A stretch of DNA of 64,000 nt from an uncultured Bacteroidales bacterium (GTDB lineage Bacteria > Bacteroidota > Bacteroidia > Bacteroidales > UBA932): contig CAKVCK010000001.1 of the NCBI GenBank assembly GCA_934725575.1, positions 1 to 64,000 on the forward strand, in the 5' to 3' direction. A program made the position numbers and the translations under genes. Below the pieces are notes generated by a model. The model saw nothing but the letters and a program-made list of their open reading frames with translations, ran no database searches and was not told the origin of the DNA. Numbering within the stretch: position 1 is the first letter of the stretch; each line of letters starts with the position of its first letter. This document shows, in pieces, positions 54,419 through 62,098 of this stretch.

Positions 54419-54482
54419 GGCCAACGACCAATGTACATAGATTCCGGCTGTTTACGTTCTTACAGGCTAAAGATGTCAATCG

Positions 54483-54558
54483 GTACACCAGAAAGGGTCC
54501 TTTGGTACAAAACGAGGAGTGGACAGCATTTGGTACGGCAGAATGGCTATATATGTAC
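54483..54558. promoter_or_regulatory. GTAC-box array upstream of the CHAT gene
   Basis: GTAC cores at 54483, 54505, 54533 and 54555 give 22, 28, 22. Weaker cores occur at 54433 and 54460. The CHAT gene starts at 54581 or 54608, so the array occupies the promoter region. Confidence 0.6.
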
Positions 54559-54580
54559 GTATTTATAATAGATTATCACA

Positions 54581-57124
54581 ATGAGCCTAAGAATCAGATG
54601 GCAAATTATGAAGGTGGCGGTGCTTGTTCTGACGCTGTGCGGAACGATGACTCCGTGCAGTGGGCAGCAGGAGTTCCGGAAAGACGAGTTTCTGCGGAAC
54701 TGCGGGTTTTCGGTGAAGGAAAACAAACTTTCCGACCAAGAGGAATATGACATCATCCACTCTGGCGTTTACAGAAGCGAGAAAACCCAGAATCTTTATG
54801 AGCGGTTCAACCGAACGCGGAACTATGAGACCAATCTGGAGATTTGCAGGGAACTGAGTCTTGGATTATCAATGAGAAATTTTACCGGCTACAGAGGGAC
54901 GGACTCGCTGCTGATTGACAACTTCTTCGCCAGAGCAATCGAAAAGACAGAGAATAAAGATGTGCTGGTGAGGCTTATGCTGGGTTATGCGAACGACAAG
55001 TCGTACAGCGTGCAGGGCATCATTGGGGAAGAGTGTCTGAAGCCGGAATGCTTTGTCAATGATTCATTGAAAATCACCGCTTTGGAATATGCCATAGATG
55101 GATGTTGGGAGAAGGAGGAGCCTGACCTGAACAGACTATGTGAACTTTGGAAAGACAGGATGGTCACCACGACAAGGGCGTTAGGGAAGGACAGCCGGCA
55201 AGCGTACGATTCTCTCCTTGGCTATGCCCAGATTACCCAATATGCCGATGAGGCCGACACCGTTGCCGTGGACTCGCTGATCCGCTACCATCTGGAGGAG
55301 TGCGAAACCTACAAGGATGACGGGATCTCCGACATCTACGTTGATCCTTTATATATGAGGTACATAACCTGCCTTAAAACCCATAATTTCAAATATGCCG
55401 TTGATATTCTGAAACTTCTGGCAGAATCGACGTTCCAACAGAAAGAGGATCTGTACTCGTACAAATGGAAGTCCGAGGCTAAACTTATGGTCATGTACGA
55501 GACAGCAAGATTGTTTTATGCGATCAAGGATCCGGAATATTCAAAATGGATCAAGGAGGCGATGGATCAAAGCATCACCTACCTGTCGCCGACGGGAGGG
55601 TTCACCCAGCTGACGGACTACATCGAGCCTGACTTCAATTTCTTGCAATCAGTAGTGAATCTGATGCCGCTCGCCTACAACTCATCATCTGCGAAAGAGG
55701 CTTACAACACGGCCCTGTTCATCAAGGGAACTTCCTCGCTGATCACGTCAACCCTCATAAAGGCGATCAAGGAGTCAGGAGTCTCGGGACTTGTGGAATA
55801 TGTTGATTCTCTGAGGCTGAACTACAATCCTCACCCTTACCCTTCCCGTTCAATCGCGGCATTCGCCTATCCGGAGGTCCAGGCTTCCCTCGAAAGGGAG
55901 CAGCACTTCAGCAACCTGCTGAACGAGACGGTCTCAAAGATCCCGTCGGAAGAATTATGGAAGAACTGCAACGTGACGTGCGATGATGTCTATCAAAGCC
56001 TTAAGGCAGGCGAGACAGCGGTGGAGATAGTGCGTCCGCTCACTTTCGTCAACGAAGAGGAATGCTACTATGCCCTGATCCTGAACCACGGCGATCCGGA
56101 GCCGAAGAAGGTCAGACTCTGCCCTTGCGACACGGCGGATAAATATATTCACCAGCGGAATCCGTACTATGGCAAGTCACACGAACTGTATGACTTGCTG
56201 GTCGCCCCGATGGAACCTTTCATCAAAGGGAAGGAGGTCTATTACTCCCCTGCCGGACTTTTAAGCCTTGTGAATATCTCCGCGCTCAGCGACGGCAAAG
56301 GCCGCACCGTGGCCGACCGATGGAATCTTCACAACTGTTCCTCCACAAAGTCACTGTGTGACCGCGACAGCAAGCCGCTTGAGTCCATAGTGCTGTTCGG
56401 GGCTATGTCTTATGAGAAAAACGATATCACCCCACATTTCTCGGAACGTGGTGAGGTTCTGAGAGACGTGGAGCGAGACGGCTTCGGCTACCTCAAGGCC
56501 TCGTTCAGTGAAGTACTCACGATCAACTCTCTTGCGGAGGAGAAAGGCATCCGGTCATCGTATTATACCGGTGAGGCAGGGAGTGAGAAAACTTTCCGCG
56601 CCCTTACCGGGAAGGATGTCTCGATAATCCACCTTGCCACGCACGGTTTCTATTACAACTCCGAACGCGCCAAACAGAATGATTTCGTTTTGAAAAGTGA
56701 TTCGGGCATAGCCTTGAACAGATGCGGGATTGTATTCTCGGACTGTATGGAAGCCTGGAGAAACGGAATCGACCCTTACGATGACAACAACGGAATTATG
56801 CTGGGTTCCGAGATCGCAAGTATGGATCTGACAGGCACCGACCTTGTTGTTCTGGCGGCCTGCAACACAGGTCTCGGGGACATCACGAACGAAGGCATCT
56901 CCGGTCTGCAGCAAGCGTTCAAGAAAGCAGGTGCCAAGTCACTGCTGATGAGCCTGAAACCAATAGATGACGAGGCCACCTATGTGTTTATGACTGAGTT
57001 CTACAAGCATCTGTTCAATGGTCGCTCGAAAAAAGAATCGTTCAACCGGGCCGTCAAGCGTCTCAAGTCCATCCCGAAATATTCAAAACCAGGCTACTGG
57101 GCATCGTACATATTGCTTGACTAA
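54581..57124 (+). CDS. Exported CHAT-domain protease (third CHAT protein)
   Basis: Up to 847 aa; an ATG at 54608 (MKVAVLVLTLCGTMTPCSGQ) gives the cleaner signal peptide. A helical region with degenerate repeats covers residues ~40-440. The C-terminal CHAT domain has His688 (HLATHGFYYN) and Cys761 (LAACNTGLGD), and the family end SLKPIDDEATY...YWASYILLD. GC content and GAATAT words match the backbone. It is not linked to a sigma factor. Its promoter carries the GTAC array, unlike the CHAT gene of locus B. Confidence 0.9.
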   Translation: MSLRIRWQIMKVAVLVLTLCGTMTPCSGQQEFRKDEFLRNCGFSVKENKLSDQEEYDIIHSGVYRSEKTQNLYERFNRTRNYETNLEICRELSLGLSMRNFTGYRGTDSLLIDNFFARAIEKTENKDVLVRLMLGYANDKSYSVQGIIGEECLKPECFVNDSLKITALEYAIDGCWEKEEPDLNRLCELWKDRMVTTTRALGKDSRQAYDSLLGYAQITQYADEADTVAVDSLIRYHLEECETYKDDGISDIYVDPLYMRYITCLKTHNFKYAVDILKLLAESTFQQKEDLYSYKWKSEAKLMVMYETARLFYAIKDPEYSKWIKEAMDQSITYLSPTGGFTQLTDYIEPDFNFLQSVVNLMPLAYNSSSAKEAYNTALFIKGTSSLITSTLIKAIKESGVSGLVEYVDSLRLNYNPHPYPSRSIAAFAYPEVQASLEREQHFSNLLNETVSKIPSEELWKNCNVTCDDVYQSLKAGETAVEIVRPLTFVNEEECYYALILNHGDPEPKKVRLCPCDTADKYIHQRNPYYGKSHELYDLLVAPMEPFIKGKEVYYSPAGLLSLVNISALSDGKGRTVADRWNLHNCSSTKSLCDRDSKPLESIVLFGAMSYEKNDITPHFSERGEVLRDVERDGFGYLKASFSEVLTINSLAEEKGIRSSYYTGEAGSEKTFRALTGKDVSIIHLATHGFYYNSERAKQNDFVLKSDSGIALNRCGIVFSDCMEAWRNGIDPYDDNNGIMLGSEIASMDLTGTDLVVLAACNTGLGDITNEGISGLQQAFKKAGAKSLLMSLKPIDDEATYVFMTEFYKHLFNGRSKKESFNRAVKRLKSIPKYSKPGYWASYILLD

Positions 57125-57187
57125 ATAATGTCGTCTATGAATGTCTGGCTGCACCATCGGGAAACGAAAAATGCGAGAAACGTTTCC

Positions 57188-57210
57188 CAAGAGTGCGGAT
57201 TGCACTCTTG
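57188..57210 (+). terminator. Hairpin after the CHAT gene
   Basis: CAAGAGTGC (57188-57196) and GCACTCTTG (57202-57210) form a perfect 9-bp stem with a 5-nt loop, 64 bp past the stop. No T-run follows. Confidence 0.5.
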
Positions 57211-57435
57211 AGGAGCAAAAGAGGTCAAAAATGTTGCCGAAGGGATTCAGAGCAAGCCTAAAGTGCATAGTCCTGTTTCTTTCCATCCAGACTCACGGTT
57301 CTTCTCTTCCGGGCTTGTAGAACAAAGTGGCGACAGAAAAGAGCAGACTCTGTATGTCAGGAGTGGGCGGCTGGAGAGAATCGCGAATGGTGTCTATAAG
57401 CTCGAAGGAGCATTCCATCGCTTTATGGAATACGG

Positions 57436-57720
57436 AAAAAGAAGCATCTCCCCAGGCCCCGCAGCACCATCCAGTGAATGCCAACTAATTATCAATGAAT
57501 ACATAAGAACTTTGCCTTTAGTTGAACCCTCCCAAAGAAGTTCACTTATTTCGCTGAATATAAAAACATTACACACCACTCTTTGAATATCAACCAGTGG
57601 CATCCAATCAATTAGCAATCAACCAATTAGGCATATTTCTATAGCGGAATCGAGCCAAAGACAATACATTAAACCACTCATTCACAGAGCGATGCGCATC
57701 ACGTCCCATTTTTGAGAGAA
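57436..57720. repeat. Dispersed intergenic repeat, copy 2
   Basis: A direct, diverged copy of 27134-27298, with about 90 bp inserted near 57552-57640. It ends the accessory region on the right. No gene is supported in 57125-57881; open frames there cross the repeats. Confidence 0.6.
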
Positions 57721-57740
57721 GAGGAAGGCCTTGCCTGAAA

Positions 57741-57832
57741 ACAATCCTCAGAAAAGTGTCGAAAGTCCGATAATATCACTATCTTTATAACGTTTCTGCC
57801 AATATGGCGTGGAACGGACTTATTGATGAAGG
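57741..57832. repeat. Dispersed repeat shared with 34090-34185
   Basis: The second copy of the 90-bp repeat, 50 bp upstream of the small gene at 57882. TATCTTTA within it is close to a -7 box, so it may be a mobile promoter or leader. Confidence 0.5.
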
Positions 57833-57881
57833 TATTTGTCAGAAATGTCTTCTACTAAACAAAACCAATTAAGATTGAATT

Positions 57882-58310
57882 ATGAGCATTTTTCGTTACA
57901 ACGTATTTGTTCTTGACCCAGAAAACCGCCTATTTAATCAGAACGGTCAGATATGGTATGGGGGACGTATCTATGATCATCTTTCTATATATATACAACT
58001 AACCAATACTGAGATAATTACCGACATTTCTAATGCTGACACATCTAGACAATATTTCGAATCAAGATGTGCTCGCCCTGATGATTGGAGAGAAGCGGAT
58101 CATCGCTTGTTGGTCAGATGTTTTATTATGCTCAAAGACGTTGGCCATAATTGCAGTATGTTTAGAAAGAACAAAATCTTTCTTATCATTCGTAATCAAA
58201 AGGTCAAAGCCGTATTTGAGCAATTATTGAAAAACGATAAATTCAAGTGCAGACACATTTGTGTTCCAGATATGATTGCTCCAGGTTACGTCGCGGTAAC
58301 GCAGCCCTAA
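57882..58310 (+). CDS. Unknown 142-aa protein
   Basis: It begins MSIFRYNVFVLDPENRLFNQ and has no signal peptide or membrane segment. It contains WREADHRLLVRCFIMLKDVG, then MFRKNKIFLIIRNQKVKAVF. No family is recognised. It is AT-rich compared with the LytTR genes that follow. It stands alone between a dispersed repeat and the GTAC array. Confidence 0.5.
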   Translation: MSIFRYNVFVLDPENRLFNQNGQIWYGGRIYDHLSIYIQLTNTEIITDISNADTSRQYFESRCARPDDWREADHRLLVRCFIMLKDVGHNCSMFRKNKIFLIIRNQKVKAVFEQLLKNDKFKCRHICVPDMIAPGYVAVTQP

Positions 58311-58460
58311 CGTGTAGTACTCTCCGGATGATTTCGATTGTAACGACACAAAGAAACGCTCGCTATCCACGAAGGTGCGGCACACAATCTCCATTGATCA
58401 CCTGTGGAAAACTTCTGGTCAATCATTAACGAATGTGCAAGGCCTCCGGGGTGATCGGAC

Positions 58461-58660
58461 TTGGTACACCAAAGAACGCGCTGGTGTACCAAACCTCATT
58501 AGGGTGGCGTTTGGTACAGGAAAGGGTGGCTCTGGTGTACGAAACCACATTAGGAGGGTGTTGGTACACCAAGAGGTCATTTCCGGTACGAAATTATCTT
58601 GCGATGACAGTTGGCATACAAGAAGAGCGTTCTGTGTACGGATTGTATGTGGGAATACAT
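58461..58660. promoter_or_regulatory. Four-unit GTAC-box array with exact 50-bp period
   Basis: Units start at 58461, 58511, 58561 and 58611. In each, a TTGGTAC-type core at +4 is followed 22-23 bp later by a second GTAC; cores are at 58464, 58486, 58514, 58537, 58564, 58586, ~58614 (degenerate CATAC) and 58636. In unit 1 the two halves form the inverted repeat GGTACACCA/TGGTGTACC. The DNA between cores is not conserved, so selection is on the sites and spacing. The LytTR gene starts at 58841. Confidence 0.7.
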
Positions 58661-58746
58661 TCATCAAACGCATCATTACGAGCAGCCTGATGGCAAGCGA
58701 ACATATTCAAGCAAGCATATTCATTAGAAATCGTGGCGAGCGTTTC

Positions 58747-58770
58747 GTACGATATTCTTTGATTTCGTAC
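58747..58770 (+). promoter_or_regulatory. TTTCGTAC direct repeat before the LytTR gene
   Basis: Two TTTCGTAC boxes (cores at 58747 and 58767) start 20 bp apart, 71-94 bp before the LytTR start. A further GTAC lies at 58811. Direct repeats about two helical turns apart are the usual form of a LytTR site. Confidence 0.5.
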
Positions 58771-58840
58771 ATTTGTCGGGGGGATTGGGAGCATTATTCG
58801 GAAATAATCTGTACATTCGTGGGCGAAAGATCTGGAATTG

Positions 58841-59230
58841 ATGGGGAAATATCTTGTCATAGAGACTACGGCCAGCCTTCTGCGGATTCCTCTGGAGAGC
58901 CTTGTTTATGTCAAGGCGGAGGGGAACTACAGCAGGATATTCACTGTCCTTGACGTGGTGAAAGGCAGCAAGGGCACGTTGGTGACGTACAAGCTGGGGT
59001 GGATCCACAACAGTTTGTCCGATGTGATCGGCGATGTCGAGAGCAAGACTATCGTCAGGGCGGGAAAAAGCCACATCATCAATCTGGATTTTGTCTCTGA
59101 GATCAACATCTCACAACAGACGTTGGCCTTGTCAGACTGCGACAGGTTCAATGTGGTGCTTTCCGACGGGCTGTCAAGAGAAGTGCTGAAAGCCTTGAAG
59201 TCCGCTCTTGGCAATGACAACAACGACTAA
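58841..59230 (+). CDS. Stand-alone LytTR DNA-binding protein
   Basis: A ~129-aa protein that is almost only a LytTR domain: LESLVYVKAEGNYSRIFTV near the start (the IxYIxxxxNYxxIxT pattern) and IVRAGKSHIINLDFVSEINI (the FxRxHKSxIVNxxxI pattern). There is no receiver domain, so control must come from elsewhere. I take the ATG at 58841; a TTG at 58838 is in frame. It is followed after 12 bp by a membrane protein, a layout like LytTR-membrane regulator pairs. The GTAC arrays in its own leader suggest autoregulation. Confidence 0.88.
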   Translation: MGKYLVIETTASLLRIPLESLVYVKAEGNYSRIFTVLDVVKGSKGTLVTYKLGWIHNSLSDVIGDVESKTIVRAGKSHIINLDFVSEINISQQTLALSDCDRFNVVLSDGLSREVLKALKSALGNDNND

Positions 59231-59242
59231 ACGAAGACTCAA

Positions 59243-60151
59243 ATGAACAGACAGGACTACGATAATGTGCGGGACGATGAAGTCATCTTCATAGGGGGTG
59301 ACAAAGGTCGAAGCGTCAACGGGAACAAACCTCCCAAGCGGCCGAAGTGGCTGATTCCCGTCATCGCGCTGCTTGCGCTGGCCGCAGTGGCCTTGATCGT
59401 GGTCTGCGGGAGAGGCGAAAAAGCCGTGAGCGACGAGCAGACAGGACTGTTCGAGGAAAGCGTGGAGTCGAAAAGCGACTCCTTGACGACGGTCGCCACA
59501 GAAGACCCGGACTCCTGCGGGGTGGCATATTCAGAGAAAATAGACACCACGGTCGCGGGCGGCGTCCCGCTGACTTTGTACATACCGCACTGCGCCGTTC
59601 CGGAACTCTCAGTCGGCGCGCCCGAAGCGGACAAGAGTGAATATGTCCTCGCGGCCCAGGCTGCGGACATCCGCGCGGACAACCGCAAGATCCTCGGATC
59701 CTTTGTGCTCAAAGGAGAAGTGCTGGCTCAAGGAATATCCAAGAAGGGCTATTGCGCCATCATCGACGGCCGGATCACAATCGGAGTCGCCGAAAACACG
59801 GATCTTTTCGACAAGGCCGTCGAGACGGAAGGTTACTTTTTCCGGCAATATCCTCTCGTGGACAACGGCACGCCGGTTGACAACAATCTAAAGAGCGCCT
59901 CTGTCCGCAAGGCGCTTTGCTCGAAGGCCGGTGAAATATTCATCGCTGTCTCCCGTGAAGAGATGACGATGCAGGATTTCGCCGCCACGCTCGCCGCATT
60001 CGGAGTGGACAACGCGATCTACCTCGTCGGAAGCGCCTCGTCCTACGGCTGGTATATTCCTAAGGAAGAGGAAATTGTGGAATTCGGCATCAACGTGCAC
60101 CGCCGCTCCTACCGGAACGAGTCATACATCCGCTGGCGGAAGGCGGAATAG
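59243..60151 (+). CDS. Membrane-anchored phosphodiester-glycosidase-like (DUF2233) protein
   Basis: A 302-aa protein. A cytoplasmic tail of ~35 residues precedes one transmembrane helix (WLIPVIALLALAAVALIVVC), then a linker and a periplasmic domain from about residue 105. That domain resembles phosphodiester glycosidases of the NAGPA/DUF2233 group: KGYCAIIDGRITIGVAENTD, then DFAATLAAFGVDNAIYLVGS, a degenerate version of the usual NLDGGGS region, so catalysis is doubtful. It is cotranscribed with the LytTR gene and may sense an envelope signal for it. Confidence 0.65.
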   Translation: MNRQDYDNVRDDEVIFIGGDKGRSVNGNKPPKRPKWLIPVIALLALAAVALIVVCGRGEKAVSDEQTGLFEESVESKSDSLTTVATEDPDSCGVAYSEKIDTTVAGGVPLTLYIPHCAVPELSVGAPEADKSEYVLAAQAADIRADNRKILGSFVLKGEVLAQGISKKGYCAIIDGRITIGVAENTDLFDKAVETEGYFFRQYPLVDNGTPVDNNLKSASVRKALCSKAGEIFIAVSREEMTMQDFAATLAAFGVDNAIYLVGSASSYGWYIPKEEEIVEFGINVHRRSYRNESYIRWRKAE

Positions 60152-60198
60152 GGTTGGCGGAAATAGCCGGCAAAGTTGTTCTAATGGGACTTCTGGCA

Positions 60199-60219
60199 CT
60201 TCGACAGGCTCAGTGACCA
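60199..60219. repeat. Short dispersed repeat (CTTCGACnGGCTCAGnGACCA)
   Basis: The second copy of the word at 4037-4057. Confidence 0.4.
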
Positions 60220-60305
60220 GGGAAAACGCACAATATTCATAAAAGAGGGAAACGCTCATTAATTCACAATTTAAAGGGAATCGGTGGGTTTCCTTTGGTT
60301 TTGCA

Positions 60306-60328
60306 ATGAATATTGGGAAAATATTCAT
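60306..60328 (+). promoter_or_regulatory. Inverted repeat in the hut leader
   Basis: ATGAATATT (60306-60314) and AATATTCAT (60320-60328) form a perfect 9-bp inverted repeat 37 bp before the ftcD start. It could be an operator, but GAATAT words are abundant throughout the backbone. Confidence 0.35.
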
Positions 60329-60364
60329 AAATTTATAGCGACATATTAAAAACACATAACCACT

Positions 60365-62098
60365 ATGGCAAAGATTATAGAATGCGTGCCCAATTTCAGT
60401 GAAGGGCGAGACAAAAATGTTATTGATCAGATCGTTAAGGCCATCGCTTCGGCCAAGGTGACGGTCAACGGCAACGAGGAGGGCGTCAAGGTGCTCGACG
60501 TGGATCCGGGCGAGGCGACCAACAGGACTGTCGTGACCTTCGTGGGCAGCCCCGAGGCTGTACTGGAGGCGGCTTTCCAAGGAGTCAAGTGCTCCGGAGA
60601 GGTGATCGACATGAGGCATCACCACGGGGCGCACCCTCGGTCGGGGGCGTGCGATGTGCTGCCGCTCGTACCGGTCGCGGAGACGACTTTGGAAGAGTGC
60701 GCGGAACTGGCGCGCGGGCTAGCGAAAAGGATCTACGACGAGCTCGGCATCCCTTGCTACTGCTACGAGGCGGCGGCGTTCAAGCCGGAAAGGAAGAACC
60801 TCGCGGTCTGCAGGGCCGGGGAATATGAAGCCCTGCTGGAGAAGATCGCCGATCCTGCCAAGGCACCGGACTTCGGGCCTAAGGAATATAACGAGACAGT
60901 GGCGAAGAGCGGGGCTATCAATGTGGGAGCCAGAGACTTCCTTGTGGCCGTCAACTATAATCTCAACACGACATCCACACGGCGCGCGATGGCGATCGCG
61001 TTCGATGTGCGTGAGAAAGGACGCAAGATGCGCGAGGGCGGAAGCCTGACCGGAAAGGTCCTCAAGGACGAGAACGGCAAGGACCGCTGGCAGCCTGGAA
61101 CCCTCAAGGGGTGCAAGGCAATTGGTTGGTACATTGATGAATATGGCATCGCTCAGGTCTCGATGAACATCACCGACATCAAGACGACACCTCTGCACGT
61201 GGCCTACGAGGAAGTCTCCAGAGCCGCCGCCGCCAGAGGACTCAGGGTCACCGGAGCCGAGATCGTCGGACTGGTACCGAAGCGTGTGCTGATGGAGGCC
61301 GGAAAGTTCTACCTTGAGAAGCAGGAGCGCTCGCTCGGAATCTCGGACGAAGAAATAATGAAGATAGCAGTCAAGTCGATGAGCCTTGACGACCTCAAGC
61401 CGTTCAACCCGCACGAGAAGGTCATTGAATATCTTATGGAGGATCCTGAGCAACTCGCCGTCAAGGAGAGGCTCATCAGAATGACGCTAAAGGGATTCGC
61501 CGAGGAGACGGCATCCGAGTCTCCTGCCCCGGGCGGCGGATCGATCTCCGCCTATATGGGAGCCCTAGGAGCGGCCCTCGGCACAATGGTCGCAAATCTT
61601 TCAGCCCACAAGAGAGGCTGGGATGACCGCTGGAAGGAGTTCTCCGACTGGGCTGAGAAGGGACACGCCGTAATGCGGGAGCTGGTAAGCCTCGTCGATG
61701 AGGACACCGCGGCGTTCGACAAGATTATGGCCGCGTTCGGGCTTCCTAAGGGGACGGATGAGGAGAAAGCTGCACGTTCTGAGGCAATCGAAAAGGCCAC
61801 TCTATACGCCACACAGGTGCCTCTGCGCACGATGAAAGCCTCGTTCAAGGCCTTCGAGATCACAAGGGCGATGGCCGAGACCGGAAACCCAAACTCCGTT
61901 TCAGACGCCGGAGTGGGAGCTTTGGCGGCACGAAGCGCGGTGCTCGGAGCGCAGCTCAATGTCAAGATCAACGCGGCTTCCCTTGGCGACAAGGCCAAAG
62001 CCGCCGAGCTGGTCGCCGAGGCCGATGAGATCGCAGCCAAGGCCGTGAAAGAAGAAAAGGAGATTCTGGACATCGTAAACTCGAAGATCAATGGATAA
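60365..62098 (+). CDS. ftcD: Bifunctional glutamate formimidoyltransferase / formimidoyltetrahydrofolate cyclodeaminase
   Basis: A 577-aa protein that matches mammalian-type FTCD in length and order. Residues 1-~330 are the formimidoyltransferase (IIECVPNFSEGRD at the start, the His-rich MRHHHGAHPRSGACDVLPLV). Residues ~370-577 are the cyclodeaminase helical bundle (ESPAPGGGSISAYMGALGAA). It moves the formimino group of N-formimino-glutamate to tetrahydrofolate and then releases ammonia, the last steps of histidine breakdown to glutamate. It overlaps the urocanase start by eight bases. Confidence 0.95.
   Translation: MAKIIECVPNFSEGRDKNVIDQIVKAIASAKVTVNGNEEGVKVLDVDPGEATNRTVVTFVGSPEAVLEAAFQGVKCSGEVIDMRHHHGAHPRSGACDVLPLVPVAETTLEECAELARGLAKRIYDELGIPCYCYEAAAFKPERKNLAVCRAGEYEALLEKIADPAKAPDFGPKEYNETVAKSGAINVGARDFLVAVNYNLNTTSTRRAMAIAFDVREKGRKMREGGSLTGKVLKDENGKDRWQPGTLKGCKAIGWYIDEYGIAQVSMNITDIKTTPLHVAYEEVSRAAAARGLRVTGAEIVGLVPKRVLMEAGKFYLEKQERSLGISDEEIMKIAVKSMSLDDLKPFNPHEKVIEYLMEDPEQLAVKERLIRMTLKGFAEETASESPAPGGGSISAYMGALGAALGTMVANLSAHKRGWDDRWKEFSDWAEKGHAVMRELVSLVDEDTAAFDKIMAAFGLPKGTDEEKAARSEAIEKATLYATQVPLRTMKASFKAFEITRAMAETGNPNSVSDAGVGALAARSAVLGAQLNVKINAASLGDKAKAAELVAEADEIAAKAVKEEKEILDIVNSKING

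Noticed and set aside
57241..57300. Gene start after the hairpin at 57188
   Set aside because: No open frame of useful length without repeats follows.
57263..57586. 107-aa ORF after the CHAT gene
   Set aside because: It crosses into the dispersed repeat shared with 27134-27298 and has no coding character.
58461..58660. CRISPR array, because of four regular 50-bp units
   Set aside because: Only the short GTAC-containing cores are conserved, not a 25-40-bp repeat, and there are no cas genes. Protein-binding sites fit better.
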